The notes: generated by a model not told the origin, from the letters alone. 64,000 nucleotides of DNA from Prochlorococcus sp. AG-347-E23 (GCA_003281685.1 QCBH01000006.1:1-64000), one strand, 5' to 3'. Counted from the stretch's first letter, positions 29,874 to 41,766 are shown. Program-made: numbers and translations.

Positions 29874-31280
29874 TTATGTTAATGAAGAGCTTAATAGCCA
29901 TTTTGCTGTACTGAGATAAATAAATACACCAGCAATATCAGTAACAGTTGTAATGAAAGGAGAAGACATCAATGCTGGATCTAACTTCATTCTGTCAAAC
30001 AACAAAGGTAGGATCGCTCCTGTTGTGGCAGCTAGAGTCGTTATGGATATTAAACTTATTCCCACCGCAGAAGCAATTAAAGGCCCTTCTCCTTGCCACC
30101 AAGCAAAGGGAAATACTACAAGCATCATGAAAACACCTAAAAGAGCGCCTGTTATAGCCTCCTTAACTACTGCCTTAATTGCACCAATAGACTTCAATTT
30201 TTGAGTACTTAAACCCCTAATGACAACCGTTGAACTTTGAGCACCAACATTTCCCCCAGTACCTATTAGTAGTGGAATAAATGCAGCTAATAAAACTATT
30301 TCTTTTAATATTTGATCATTCATAGCAATAACTTTTGTCGTTAAACCATTTGCTAAAACCAAAATTAATAACCATAAAATTCTTCTTCGAGCAATAGTAA
30401 ACAAACTACTTTGGAAATAATCATCTTCATCTCCAGGCTGTACTGCTCCTGCTGCATAAATGTCTCTTGTTGCTTCTTGTTCTATGACATCAATTAAATC
30501 ATCGACAGTTACTATCCCAACCAGTCGTTTTTCTTTATCAACCACTGGGAGAGCTAAAAAATCATATCTTTGAATTGCTCTAGCAACCTCTTCTTGATTA
30601 GTATTAGTAGAAATATTAACTACATCTCTTGTCATAACGTCTCCGATTGGCTTTGTAGGATCAGCAGTTACAAGATCTCTCAAAGAGAGAATACCAGTTA
30701 GATGTCTTTCTTTATCGGTAACGTATAAGCTATAAATAGTTTCGGTGAATGGGGCTCTTTTTCTAACTAAAGATAGAGCTTCAGCTGCCGTTTGCATTTC
30801 TTTAAGGTCTATAAATTCAGTTGTCATTAATCTTCCAGCAGTTTCAGGCTCATACCCAAGTAATTCAGCTGTTACTTTCCTTTCACCAGGACTAAGGGCA
30901 GACAAAAATTTTCGCACAACTTTTGCAGGTAATTCATCAAAGAGTTGAACCCTATCATCAGGAGACATTTTTTCAACTATTTCCAGAACTTCTCCTGAAC
31001 GAAGTCTTTCTAATAAAGTTTGCTGAACTACTGGATCTAAATATTCATAAACCTCAATTGCTTCATTTTTCTTTAATAATCGAAATGCCAATGCCTGAAG
31101 TATTAATGGAAGACTTCCAATAGCATCTGCAATATCAACAGGTTGGGAAGGTTCTAAGAGTAATTTAGCTTCATCATAATTTCCAGCTATGAGCAATTGC
31201 TCAAGTTGAATAGTAATATCTTCTCGTTTCCCTAAATCTGAAGATAAAGATGTAACTGTTTCCAGATTATTCTCTTTCAT
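29874..31280 (-). CDS. mgtE: magnesium transporter MgtE
   Basis: A 468-residue Mg2+ channel/transporter. The cytoplasmic N domain (about 20-140) of helical repeats contains LFDELPAKVVRKFLSALSP. Two CBS domains (about 150-275) follow with LTGILSLRDLVTADP and LVGIVTVDDLIDVIEQEA. The five-helix pore domain has the conserved GTGGNVGAQSSTVVIRGLS. The N and CBS domains sense cytosolic Mg2+ in this family. No M-box riboswitch is seen in the short upstream gap of about 40 bases. Confidence 0.96.
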   Translation of the reverse strand: MKENNLETVTSLSSDLGKREDITIQLEQLLIAGNYDEAKLLLEPSQPVDIADAIGSLPLILQALAFRLLKKNEAIEVYEYLDPVVQQTLLERLRSGEVLEIVEKMSPDDRVQLFDELPAKVVRKFLSALSPGERKVTAELLGYEPETAGRLMTTEFIDLKEMQTAAEALSLVRKRAPFTETIYSLYVTDKERHLTGILSLRDLVTADPTKPIGDVMTRDVVNISTNTNQEEVARAIQRYDFLALPVVDKEKRLVGIVTVDDLIDVIEQEATRDIYAAGAVQPGDEDDYFQSSLFTIARRRILWLLILVLANGLTTKVIAMNDQILKEIVLLAAFIPLLIGTGGNVGAQSSTVVIRGLSTQKLKSIGAIKAVVKEAITGALLGVFMMLVVFPFAWWQGEGPLIASAVGISLISITTLAATTGAILPLLFDRMKLDPALMSSPFITTVTDIAGVFIYLSTAKWLLSSSLT

Positions 31281-31321
31281 ATATATTCCTTTTTCAAAGT
31301 TACAACATTATTATATGAAAT

Positions 31322-31651
31322 CTAAGTAATTTTTCTACTTATCCAGAACCCAACAAACATTGTGAATAAATTGACGATGATGATTAAATTAAAAAAAATT
31401 ATAAATTTTATCCAATCCCCTTGATTTAAAATTTTGTACAAAAAATATATAAAGCCGCTAAATGATGTAAAGCATGCACAAAAACCACTGAATAAAACTT
31501 TCTCCATTGAATAACTTAATCCTTTATTGATAAAAAAACCAACCAAAAATGATCCAATAATTGAAATAAAAAAGTTATTATCTATAAACAATCTTAAAAA
31601 AGTAGCTAAGTAAGCAGCTAAAAGAATATAAATAAAATTATTTATTTTCAT
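31322..31651 (-). CDS. crcB: fluoride channel CrcB/Fluc, first copy
   Basis: A 109-residue, four-helix membrane protein of the CrcB (Fluc) fluoride exporter family. The third-helix signature appears as SGFCACFTSFSGFIYFL, close to the canonical GFCGGLTTFSTF. The N-terminal helix keeps the R of the ATFLRL segment. Its start overlaps the stop of a second crcB by 4 bases. Such adjacent pairs are thought to form antiparallel heterodimers in some bacteria. Confidence 0.88.
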   Translation of the reverse strand: MKINNFIYILLAAYLATFLRLFIDNNFFISIIGSFLVGFFINKGLSYSMEKVLFSGFCACFTSFSGFIYFLYKILNQGDWIKFIIFFNLIIIVNLFTMFVGFWISRKIT

Positions 31652-32016
31652 TTAAAAAAATGAACTACAAAAAAACCTAAATAAAAAAAAAGAAAAGAAT
31701 AGATCACCACTTCTATGTAGTGACAAAATAATCTTAGGAATTTTCTCTTTTTTAATAGTTTAAATAGTTGATATATAAAAGAAGAAAATGTACTAAAACT
31801 ACCTAAAAAACCGCTATAAAATAATACTAATACTTCGTTATTTATAAAATTAAATGCCACTAAAATACCTAAAAAAAAAGATGATAGAAAATTTACTAAT
31901 GATGTATTTTGAATATCAAAGCCTATTCTTTTTTTAAAATTATTTTGTATGAATATTCTAAGTATTAATCCAAAAGTACTGCCAAATAATATGAAAAATG
32001 TTGAACTAAAATCCAA
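31648..32016 (-). CDS. crcB: fluoride channel CrcB/Fluc, second copy
   Basis: A 122-residue CrcB-family protein. Features are GSTFGLILRIFIQNNF in helix 1, NFLSSFFLGILVAFNF in helix 2 (the conserved Asn), and GFLGSFSTFSSFIYQL in helix 3 (the TFS break with Phe residues that line the pore). It overlaps the next crcB by 4 bases and follows the SH3-like gene by 3 bases, so it lies in a tight same-strand group behind gyrB. No fluoride riboswitch is seen. Confidence 0.88.
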   Translation of the reverse strand: MDFSSTFFILFGSTFGLILRIFIQNNFKKRIGFDIQNTSLVNFLSSFFLGILVAFNFINNEVLVLFYSGFLGSFSTFSSFIYQLFKLLKKRKFLRLFCHYIEVVIYSFLFFYLGFFVVHFFK

Positions 32017-32019
32017 AAT

Positions 32020-34313
<2,294 letters not shown>

Positions 34314-34320
34314 TTAATAT

Positions 34321-34359
34321 AAAAAAAATATTAGGCTTTTAAAATGTTATTTTTAAAAG
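34321..34359 (-). terminator. AT-rich hairpin with T-run in gyrB leader
   Basis: On the minus strand CTTTTAAAA (34359-34351) pairs perfectly with TTTTAAAAG (34344-34336) around a 6-base loop. After seven bases a run of eight Ts follows, ending 7-8 bases before the gyrB ATG. The gap between stem and T-run is longer than in a strong intrinsic terminator, so it could be an attenuator, an sRNA end, or chance. Confidence 0.4.
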
Positions 34360-34408
34360 GTCTTTCATTTAACTTACCACCGCAATAAGATAAAGGCTCG
34401 AAGTCCAT
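34331..34408 (-). CDS. candidate 25-residue upstream ORF of gyrB
   Basis: An ATG at 34408 opens a 25-codon frame ending TAA at 34331, giving MDFEPLSYCGGKLNERPFKN and five more residues. The first half is noticeably richer in G and C than the surrounding intergenic DNA. Whether it is translated is unknown. It lies about 13 bases after the start expected from the TATAAT at 34428-34433, with no clear ribosome-binding site. It may be a leader peptide, part of a structured leader RNA, or a chance frame. Confidence 0.3.
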   Translation of the reverse strand: MDFEPLSYCGGKLNERPFKNNILKA

Positions 34409-34427
34409 GAAAAATTTAATCACTTTA

Positions 34428-34433
34428 ATTATA
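34428..34433 (-). promoter_or_regulatory. candidate -10 box for gyrB transcript
   Basis: The minus strand reads a consensus TATAAT, about 115 bases before the gyrB ATG. A start near 34421 would give a leader of roughly 108 bases, long for this genome. The -35 region (TTCTGA at about 17 bases) is weak. The miaA start codon lies only 30 bases away on the other strand. Confidence 0.5.
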
Positions 34434-34463
34434 TAGCTAATATATTTTTCTTCAGAAACTCAT

Positions 34464-35363
34464 ATGTCTTCATATCTACCTCATGTAATAATTTTAATTG
34501 GGCCTACTGCGAGTGGCAAAACAGAATTAGCTATTGAAATTGCAGAATATTTTAAAACTCATATACACAATATCGATTCAAGACAAATTTATAAGTCCAT
34601 GGATATTGGAACAGCCAAGCCATCTAAGACCCAACAAAAAAAAATAAAGCATTTTTTGATAGATATTGAAGAACCAATCAATCCAATTAATGTAAAACAA
34701 TTTCAAGAAATCGCTCAAAAATCTATTAAGGGAGAGATTAAAAAAGATAAATTACCTTTTCTTGTTGGAGGAAGTGGGTTGTATATGAACTCAATAACAA
34801 AAGGATTTTTTGTACCAGATGTCCCTCCTCAAAATGATTTCAGAAAACAATTAGAAGAACTTGGTCAGGAAAAATGTTGGGACCTATTAAAAAATTGTGA
34901 TCCAATATCAACAAAAAAAATCAATTTTGCTGACCACATTAGAACAATAAGAGCTTTGGAAGTCTTTTACGTAACGGGTAAACCTTTGTCAATGCTGAAA
35001 GTTCAAAAACCACCTGAGTGGAGAATACTAGAGCTTGGATTAGATAGAGATAATTTAAAAGAAAGAATTTTGCAAAGAACAAAACAGATGTTTTTATCTG
35101 GAATTATTGAGGAGACGAAACATCTTATTTCTAAATACGGATTTGATTTGCCAATATTAGAAACCATTGGTTATCGAGAAGCTAGAGATGTTTTAAATAA
35201 CCATTCAACAATTGACAAAGCGATTGAGTTGACTGCGACAAAAACAATCCAATTTGCAAAAAGACAAAAAACTTGGTTTCGTAATAAAAATAATCCTCTT
35301 TGGCTTAATAACAAAAACCTACTAAAAGATGCAATAATTAAAATAGAGTCTTTTTTAAGCTAA
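34464..35363 (+). CDS. miaA: tRNA dimethylallyltransferase
   Basis: A 299-residue enzyme that prenylates A37 of tRNAs reading UNN codons. The P-loop is [13 protein letters not shown] near residue 13. The [16 protein letters not shown] block and the [13 protein letters not shown] region are diagnostic. The C-terminal part has [12 protein letters not shown] and [12 protein letters not shown], also typical. It diverges from gyrB and is followed 52 bases later by infC. Confidence 0.96.
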   Translation: MSSYLPHVIILIGPTASGKTELAIEIAEYFKTHIHNIDSRQIYKSMDIGTAKPSKTQQKKIKHFLIDIEEPINPINVKQFQEIAQKSIKGEIKKDKLPFLVGGSGLYMNSITKGFFVPDVPPQNDFRKQLEELGQEKCWDLLKNCDPISTKKINFADHIRTIRALEVFYVTGKPLSMLKVQKPPEWRILELGLDRDNLKERILQRTKQMFLSGIIEETKHLISKYGFDLPILETIGYREARDVLNNHSTIDKAIELTATKTIQFAKRQKTWFRNKNNPLWLNNKNLLKDAIIKIESFLS

Positions 35364-35415
35364 CTTTATAAAAATAGATTTTTTCATCTTCCAATCAATT
35401 TATTTAATTAACTGA

Positions 35416-35988
35416 ATGCCACCACGCCCACGCTTTGACCGCCGAGCTCCCGTTAGAGAGCTACCAAATATAAATGAAAGAATAAAATACCCTCAATTGA
35501 GAGTTGTTGATTCAGATGGGAAACAATTAGGTGTCATAGATAGATTAAAAGCATTAGAAATAGCATCTCAAAGAGAACTTGATTTAGTTTTGGTGAGCGA
35601 AAAAGCAAATCCTCCCGTTTGTAGAGTAATGGACTACGGAAAATATAAATTTGAACAGGAAAAGAAAGCTAAAGAAGCAAGGAGAAAATCTCATCAAACA
35701 GAAGTTAAAGAAGTAAAAATGAGGTATAAAATTGACACGCATGATTATGATGTCCGCATAGGTCAAGCTATAAAATTTTTAAAATCGGGAGACAAAGTAA
35801 AATGTACGGTTATTTTTAGGGGTAGAGAAATTCAACACTCAAATTTGGCTGAAACACTTCTTTTGAAAATGGCTAATGATTTAGAAGAGCAATCAGAAGT
35901 TCAACAAAAACCAAAAAGAGAAGGGAGAAACATGATTATGTTTTTGAGCCCCCGAAAAACTCCTCTCATTAAAAAAGATGATGGATGA
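35416..35988 (+). CDS. infC: translation initiation factor IF-3
   Basis: A 190-residue factor that keeps 30S subunits free and checks initiator tRNA pairing. The N-terminal domain includes [21 protein letters not shown] and ends in [19 protein letters not shown]. The lysine-rich linker and the C-terminal domain ([32 protein letters not shown]) complete the fold. The start here is ATG at 35416, not the rare AUU used for autoregulation in enteric bacteria. An N-terminal [11 protein letters not shown] segment precedes the core. Confidence 0.96.
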   Translation: MPPRPRFDRRAPVRELPNINERIKYPQLRVVDSDGKQLGVIDRLKALEIASQRELDLVLVSEKANPPVCRVMDYGKYKFEQEKKAKEARRKSHQTEVKEVKMRYKIDTHDYDVRIGQAIKFLKSGDKVKCTVIFRGREIQHSNLAETLLLKMANDLEEQSEVQQKPKREGRNMIMFLSPRKTPLIKKDDG

Positions 35989-36065
35989 AAAATTGTTATC
36001 AAAAAATATGACAAATGTTAAAGTGTCACTGTAGTCTAAAATAAAATTAGTCAGTTTTTTAGAAA

Positions 36066-37052
36066 GTGAGATTCCATATTCAACAAGAAAGTGATATTCC
36101 AGCATCTACTCAATTATATAATCAAATTTGTTTTGCAATTGCGGCAAGACATTATCCTCCAGGACATAGACTTCCTAGTACAAGACAACTTGCAATGCAG
36201 ACTGGACTGCATCGTAATACTATAAGCAAAGTATACAGACAACTTGAAATAGATGGAGTTGTTGAAGCAATAGCTGGATCAGGCATCTATGTAAGAGATA
36301 ATCTTACTAAAAGAGAATTTAAAAAATCAGTTTACTCAAAAGATAAAATAAGTAAGCCACCAGATCAAGAAGCAAAAAAGGTTATTGATAACTTGATAAA
36401 TCTTGGATGCACTTTACAAGAAACGAGAGATATATTGACCAATGAAATTGATTGGCGAATTAAGTGCGGATCAAGAATCATAGTCAGTACTCCTAGAGAG
36501 GATATTGGCGCTTCAATGTTGATAGCAGAAGACCTTTCTACAACAATTGAAGTTCCGGTAGAAGTTGTTCCTATGGAGGAATTAGAAAAAGTTTTAAGTA
36601 ATTCAAATGGTGGTACGATTGTCACAAGCAGATATTTTATACAGCCTCTAGAAAAACTTGCTAAGCAACATAGCGTGCGAGCTATTGCAGTTGACTTGAG
36701 TGATTTTCAAAAGGAATTGAAAATCCTCAAGGAATTAAATGCTGGGAGTTGTGTAGGGATTGTTAGTATAAGTCCTGGTTTATTGAGAGCAGCAGAAGTC
36801 ATTATACACAGCATGCGAGGTAATGAATTATTGCTTATGACTGCAGTCTCAGACAATAACAGTAGATTACTATCACTCTTAAAAGCTTCAAACCATATAG
36901 TATGTGATGGCCCTAGTTTATCAGTTGTAGAAAACACATTATTAAAAAACCGTTCTCAGTTGATGAGATTACCACAAATAATATGTGCTAAAAATTATTT
37001 GAGCATCGAAACAATCAATCAATTAAAAAAAGAAATAGGAGTTATTAATTAA
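36066..37052 (+). CDS. GntR-family transcriptional regulator
   Basis: A 328-residue regulator. Residues about 8-78 are a GntR winged helix: STQLYNQICFAIAARHYPPG, LPSTRQLAMQTGLHRNTISK and the wing EAIAGSGIYVRD. The C-terminal 210 residues form a domain I cannot name; it is too short and lacks the lysine motif of MocR aminotransferases. It starts at GTG 36066 and is 77 bases after infC. cysE begins only 3 bases after its stop, so the two are very probably one operon. The target genes and effector are unknown. Confidence 0.88.
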   Translation: MRFHIQQESDIPASTQLYNQICFAIAARHYPPGHRLPSTRQLAMQTGLHRNTISKVYRQLEIDGVVEAIAGSGIYVRDNLTKREFKKSVYSKDKISKPPDQEAKKVIDNLINLGCTLQETRDILTNEIDWRIKCGSRIIVSTPREDIGASMLIAEDLSTTIEVPVEVVPMEELEKVLSNSNGGTIVTSRYFIQPLEKLAKQHSVRAIAVDLSDFQKELKILKELNAGSCVGIVSISPGLLRAAEVIIHSMRGNELLLMTAVSDNNSRLLSLLKASNHIVCDGPSLSVVENTLLKNRSQLMRLPQIICAKNYLSIETINQLKKEIGVIN

Positions 37053-37055
37053 ACC

Positions 37056-37793
37056 ATGGTTATGAAAACTTTTAAATCAGATATAGAAATTATCAGAGAG
37101 AGAGATCCTGCCGCAAGGGGAATTATAGAGATATTTCTTTGCTACCCAGGATTCCAATCCATAGTTATACATAGGTTTACACATAAATTATGGCAATTAA
37201 AGATTCCTTTGATTCCCCGCTTACTCAGTCATCTTAATAGGCTAGCGACTGGTATTGAAATCCATCCTGGGGCAAAAATTGGTAAAAGGGTTTTCATAGA
37301 TCATGGAATGGGTGTTGTAATTGGTGAAACAGCTGAGATAGGAAATAACTGTCTACTTTACCAAGGAGTGACACTAGGAGGTACTGGTAAAAGCCATGGT
37401 AAAAGACACCCAACCTTAATGGAAAATGTTGTAGTCGGAGCGGGTGCAAAAGTTCTTGGATCCATCACGGTAGGATCTAATACCCGTATTGGTGCTGGTT
37501 CAGTAGTTGTTAGAAATGTAGAAGGGAATAGTACTGTAGTTGGAGTTCCTGGTAGGGTAGTTCATCAAAGTGGTGTAAAAGTAAATCCATTAGCTCACTC
37601 TGCCTTACCAGATGCAGAAGCTAATGTGATAAAAAATTTAATGGATAGGATAGACTCTCTTGAAAATGAAATTCTTAAATTACAAAAAACTCTACAATGT
37701 ATAGTCAGCTCAGAATCTATTGATATTTCTAAACTCGGTGATTCTCAAAATCTTAAAGACAAAGAAATTTTTGAATTTCTTGGAGATGATTAA
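37056..37793 (+). CDS. cysE: serine O-acetyltransferase
   Basis: A 245-residue enzyme that makes O-acetylserine, the carbon skeleton for cysteine. The N-terminal helical part is followed by left-handed beta-helix hexapeptide repeats (IHPGAKIGKRVFIDHGMG, GVVIGETAEIGNNCLL, NVVVGAGAKVLGSI). The LYQGVTLGGTGK block is diagnostic. The C-terminal extension of about 60 residues (after residue 185) is helical and longer than in the shortest forms. It is directly downstream of the GntR regulator. Confidence 0.95.
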   Translation: MVMKTFKSDIEIIRERDPAARGIIEIFLCYPGFQSIVIHRFTHKLWQLKIPLIPRLLSHLNRLATGIEIHPGAKIGKRVFIDHGMGVVIGETAEIGNNCLLYQGVTLGGTGKSHGKRHPTLMENVVVGAGAKVLGSITVGSNTRIGAGSVVVRNVEGNSTVVGVPGRVVHQSGVKVNPLAHSALPDAEANVIKNLMDRIDSLENEILKLQKTLQCIVSSESIDISKLGDSQNLKDKEIFEFLGDD

Positions 37794-37801
37794 ATATTGA
37801 T

Positions 37802-40633
37802 TTAATTTTGATCATCTGTGTCAGTTTTAGGTTGAAACATAAACATTGAATAAATAACATTTCGTCTCATATTAGTCATCATTTCGAGAAACATATCATA
37901 TCCTTCATTTTTATATTCGATTAAAGGATCTTTTTGACCATAACCTCTCAATCCAACTGATTCCCTCAATGAGTCCATGGATTGAAGATGTTCTCGCCAT
38001 AAATTATCTATTTGCTGCAAAATAAAAAATCTTTCAGCTTCTCTCATTAATCCTGGACGAATCTTTTCTATTTGTGATTCTTTAAGATCATAAGCTATTC
38101 GCAACTGCTCTTGAAAATAGTTTTTTAATTCTTCTATTGAAAGTAAATTAACATCATCAGATTTTAGATCATCTAAAAGATAAATAAATTCTTTGACTTT
38201 AGAAATTAATTGGTCAATATTCCATTCTTCAGGAGGAAGATCAGGATTAATATAAGCATCTACAATTTCAATCATTGTCCTTTCTCCATATCCTATTACT
38301 TGTCTCTTTAAATCAATACCTTTAAGTACTCTTAGTCTTTCACCATAAACTGCTTTTCTTTGATTGTTCATTACCTCGTCGTATTCAAAAACTTGTTTTC
38401 TAATATCGTAATAGTAAGTTTCAACTTTCTTTTGAGCACTTTCTAGAGACCTTGTAAGCATTCCTGACTCAATAGGCATATCTTCATCTACCCTAAAAGC
38501 ATTCATTAAATTTGCTACTCTATCACCTCCAAAAATCCTTAATAAATTATCATCTAAAGATAAAAAGAATCTTGTACTTCCAAGATCACCTTGTCTTCCT
38601 GCTCTTCCTCTAAGTTGATTATCCACTCTTCTTGATTCATGTCTCTCAGTACCAATTACATGTAAACCCCCAGCTTCTCTTACTTTTTCTTCTTCATGAG
38701 TCAAAACTTTTTCATATTCTTTTTTTACATCAGACAAAGATTCTCTCAAAAGCTTTATCAAGTTATCATCAGTTGGTGCTTTTTCTGCAGCTGTAGCTAT
38801 CCTGTCATCAAGCTCCAAGACAGAAAGTTGTTTATCCCCCCAATTTTTAACAAGTTCATCAGATAAGAGAGAGAGTTTCTTTTCAATTACTTCATCTAGT
38901 TTGCAAGGGAAAAGACTTGTTGACGAATTTGAAATGTTCTTTTTCAAATTTGCACCTGATTTTGTAGAAAAACCACCCTTAGATTTTGAATTTCTTTGTT
39001 TAGGTATTGGTGGCTTGTGCTCATTATCAGGCTTGACTAACAAAGGAATTAAAATTTCTTTTAATTTCAGTCTTGCCATATAGTCACTATTACCTCCAAG
39101 AATTATATCTGTTCCCCTTCCAGCCATATTAGTCGCAATAGTAACAGCACCTGCTCTTCCTGCCTGAGCAACAATTTCAGCCTCACGTTCAACGTTCTCT
39201 GGCTTAGCATTTAACAAATTATGTGGGATTTTTTCGGCAGATAAAAGTGAACTTAGTAATTCACTTTTTTCAACACTTGTCGTACCAACTAAAACAGGTC
39301 TACCATCTCTATGAATTTGTGCAGTTTCTTTAGCAACGGCTTTCCATTTACCAATCTCTGTCTTAAATACTTGATCAGACCAATCTTGTCTCTTTCTTAT
39401 TTGATTTGTCGGTATGACTGTTGATTCTAATTTATAAGTTTTTTCAAATTCAACCTCTTCAGTTTTTGCAGTTCCCGTCATTCCTGCTAAACCTGGATAT
39501 AAAAGGAAAAAATTCTGATAAGTTATGGATGCTAATGTTTGAGTCTCGGGTTGAATTTTAAGATCCTCTTTTGCTTCTATTGCCTGATGTTGTCCATCGC
39601 TCCAACGCCTTCCAGGCATTACCCTACCAGTAAATTCGTCCACTATTACAGCCTCATCGTTCTTAATAATATAATTTACATCTTTAATAAATAATTCTTT
39701 GGCTTTTAAAGCGTTAGTTATATAATGCGCCCAAGGATCTTGAGGATTATATAAATCTTTCACTCCCAAATACTCTTCACATTTTGCAAAACCCTGATCA
39801 GTTAATATACAACTTCTCTGTTTTTCATCAACTTCATAATCCCCTTCTGGATCAATACCATCTTTACTTAATTCTTTTGCTTTGACTAATGCCAGAGATA
39901 ATTCTGCAGCTTTTTGATATTTTTCTTGTGGTCTTTCAACTTGGCCAGAAATGATTAAAGGCGTTCTTGCTTCATCAATTAATATTGAATCAACCTCATC
40001 AATTACGCAGTAATTAAATTTTCTTTGAACTACCTCACTAATATCAGTAGCCATATTATCTCTTAAATAATCAAATCCTAATTCTGAATTTGTGGCATAA
40101 GTTATATCACAATCATAATTTTTCTTTCTCTCAACTGGATTCATATCTTGCTGAATCAAACCAACGGATAAACCTAAAAAACGATGAACTTGTCCCATCC
40201 ACTCTGCATCCCTTCTAGCTAAATAATCATTTACAGTAACAACATGAACACCTTTTCCCGTAAGAGCATTTAAATAACAAGGTAATGTTGCGACAAGAGT
40301 TTTTCCTTCTCCAGTCTTCATCTCTGCTATTTGGCACTCATTTAAAACCATCCCGCCTATTAACTGAACATCAAAATGTCTCATGTCAAGAACACGTTTA
40401 CTTGCTTCTCTTACGATTGCAAAGGCTTTAGGAAGAAATTCTTCAAGGAGTTCTTTTTGCTTTTTAAAATCTAATTCTGCTGAAATATTTGATTTGAGAT
40501 TTTGAGTTTCTTTTCTCAGCTCATCATCAGTCAATTGAGAAATTTCCTCTTCTAAAAAATTTACCTCTTCCACTATTGGTTGATAGCGCTTTAACTTTCG
40601 TGTATTCGGATCTCCCAACAAAAGTTTTAGCAT
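37802..40633 (-). CDS. secA: preprotein translocase motor SecA
   Basis: A 943-residue ATPase that pushes unfolded precursors through SecYEG in the plasma and thylakoid membranes. Walker A is in [15 protein letters not shown] (about 105-119), Walker B in [17 protein letters not shown], and the second nucleotide domain in [10 protein letters not shown] and [10 protein letters not shown]. Between about 535 and 650 lies an unusually long charged insertion in the second domain. The protein ends [12 protein letters not shown] without the C-terminal zinc/SecB-binding motif of E. coli SecA, as is common in cyanobacteria and plastids. Confidence 0.97.
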   Translation of the reverse strand: MLKLLLGDPNTRKLKRYQPIVEEVNFLEEEISQLTDDELRKETQNLKSNISAELDFKKQKELLEEFLPKAFAIVREASKRVLDMRHFDVQLIGGMVLNECQIAEMKTGEGKTLVATLPCYLNALTGKGVHVVTVNDYLARRDAEWMGQVHRFLGLSVGLIQQDMNPVERKKNYDCDITYATNSELGFDYLRDNMATDISEVVQRKFNYCVIDEVDSILIDEARTPLIISGQVERPQEKYQKAAELSLALVKAKELSKDGIDPEGDYEVDEKQRSCILTDQGFAKCEEYLGVKDLYNPQDPWAHYITNALKAKELFIKDVNYIIKNDEAVIVDEFTGRVMPGRRWSDGQHQAIEAKEDLKIQPETQTLASITYQNFFLLYPGLAGMTGTAKTEEVEFEKTYKLESTVIPTNQIRKRQDWSDQVFKTEIGKWKAVAKETAQIHRDGRPVLVGTTSVEKSELLSSLLSAEKIPHNLLNAKPENVEREAEIVAQAGRAGAVTIATNMAGRGTDIILGGNSDYMARLKLKEILIPLLVKPDNEHKPPIPKQRNSKSKGGFSTKSGANLKKNISNSSTSLFPCKLDEVIEKKLSLLSDELVKNWGDKQLSVLELDDRIATAAEKAPTDDNLIKLLRESLSDVKKEYEKVLTHEEEKVREAGGLHVIGTERHESRRVDNQLRGRAGRQGDLGSTRFFLSLDDNLLRIFGGDRVANLMNAFRVDEDMPIESGMLTRSLESAQKKVETYYYDIRKQVFEYDEVMNNQRKAVYGERLRVLKGIDLKRQVIGYGERTMIEIVDAYINPDLPPEEWNIDQLISKVKEFIYLLDDLKSDDVNLLSIEELKNYFQEQLRIAYDLKESQIEKIRPGLMREAERFFILQQIDNLWREHLQSMDSLRESVGLRGYGQKDPLIEYKNEGYDMFLEMMTNMRRNVIYSMFMFQPKTDTDDQN

Positions 40634-40670
40634 AAGTCAAAGTCCTTAAAAAATTTATCTTATTACAAAC

Positions 40671-40676
40671 ATTATA
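40671..40676 (-). promoter_or_regulatory. candidate -10 box for secA
   Basis: The minus strand reads TATAAT 38-43 bases before the secA ATG, implying a start near 40664 and a leader of about 30 bases. TTGTAA lies upstream but too close to act as a -35 element at normal spacing. Confidence 0.45.
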
Positions 40677-40807
40677 AATTAGTGCGTTACAACAGAATGA
40701 AGAAAACTATTAACTCTTTATTTTGTAGAAACGATCGATTAAGGTATTTAGATTGAAGTCACAAAAATAACCTAGCTGACATCACTTTTAAAAAATCTTT
40801 TTAATAA

Positions 40808-41263
40808 ATGAAAGAAATATCTCTAATCAAACATGCCAAAGGAGCTTTAGGGTTAAGGATTTTTGGATTAGGTCCTAATCTTAAACCAACAAATGGATTA
40901 ATTAAGCTACATAAATTACTAGAAACCAATGCTTTTTGGGCAAAAAATAGAACAATTAATGATCTAAAAAAATGTCTTGCTAACAGTGATGTCGTAATAA
41001 GTCTTTGGGTTGGTAAGGAAATAGTTGGTTTTGGTAGAGCTTTAACCGATGGGATTTACCGCGGAGTGCTTTGGGATATTGTTATAGATCAAAATCACCA
41101 AGGCAACGGTTTTGGCACATTAATTGTAAAAAATCTTTTATCTTCTAAAAAAATTAAAAATACAAAAAAATTATATTTAATGACAACAAATAAAAAATTG
41201 TTTTATTCTCAATTTGATTTTAAAGAAGTTACTTCTCAAAATTTATTGATTCGTGAAATATAA
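40808..41263 (+). CDS. GNAT-family N-acetyltransferase
   Basis: A 151-residue GCN5-related acetyltransferase. The acetyl-CoA motif A is in LWDIVIDQNHQGNGFGTLIV (about 97-116; the Q-x-x-G-x-G phosphate loop is QGNGFG). The preceding VGKEIVGFGRALTDG strand and the final YSQFDFKEVTSQNLL match the fold. The substrate is unknown. It diverges from secA over 174 bases and is convergent with the NTF2-like gene. Confidence 0.88.
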   Translation: MKEISLIKHAKGALGLRIFGLGPNLKPTNGLIKLHKLLETNAFWAKNRTINDLKKCLANSDVVISLWVGKEIVGFGRALTDGIYRGVLWDIVIDQNHQGNGFGTLIVKNLLSSKKIKNTKKLYLMTTNKKLFYSQFDFKEVTSQNLLIREI

Positions 41264-41267
41264 AGCA

Positions 41268-41284
41268 CTCTTTGTTATAAAGAG
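41268..41284. terminator. weak hairpin between two convergent genes
   Basis: CTCTTT (41268-41273) and AAAGAG (41279-41284) can pair around a 5-base loop in the 28-base space between the GNAT gene and the NTF2-like gene. No clear T-run follows on either strand. It may serve as a shared transcription end, but the support is thin. Confidence 0.25.
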
Positions 41285-41291
41285 AATAAAA

Positions 41292-41723
41292 TCAAGATAC
41301 GAATTTACTATAAAGCCATCTTATAAAAGGACCCAAAATAGGGACTGGTCCAAAAGTTGGCCCACAAAAATCAAAATAATCTCTGTGCTCCTTAATTTTT
41401 CCAGAATCTCCGAACTTTAATCTAGTAGTACCAGGATAAATAAATTCTTTACCCATAATTTTTAAACCCATTGTCCATTCAACAAATCCACAATCTCCAG
41501 TTATGGAAATTGCATGAGTTTCTAAAAAAACATCATCACATCTTTTTACTAATTTTTCTTGAGCCTCAATATAGGAATCTATCCCTTCTTTTTCTTGCGT
41601 AGGATCAATGAAAATTACATCTTTTTGATAAAACTCATGCCATTTTTCCTTAGATGGAGGTTTAGAACCATAAGGCTTTGAAAATAGATTTTTTAAATTC
41701 TCAATATTAACAGTTTGTTTCAT
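41292..41723 (-). CDS. NTF2/SnoaL-like fold protein
   Basis: A 143-residue protein from ATG 41723; an upstream in-frame ATG at 41750 adds nine residues and looks less likely. The pattern of an N-terminal helix, the WHEFYQKDVIFIDPTQE block and a curved sheet (GFVEWTMGLKIMGKEF, TRLKFGDSGKIKEHRDYFDF) fits the nuclear transport factor 2 / SnoaL-like family of small cone-shaped domains. These act as enzymes or ligand binders, and nothing here says which. The C-terminal 20 residues are hydrophobic. Confidence 0.8.
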   Translation of the reverse strand: MKQTVNIENLKNLFSKPYGSKPPSKEKWHEFYQKDVIFIDPTQEKEGIDSYIEAQEKLVKRCDDVFLETHAISITGDCGFVEWTMGLKIMGKEFIYPGTTRLKFGDSGKIKEHRDYFDFCGPTFGPVPILGPFIRWLYSKFVS

Positions 41724-41766
41724 GAGACAAAATATTAAAACATGAGCCAATAATAAATGATAAAAA

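Noticed and set aside
31281-31321. Magnesium (M-box) or fluoride riboswitch near mgtE/crcB
   Set aside because: The gap is about 40 bases of AT-rich sequence, too short for either aptamer.
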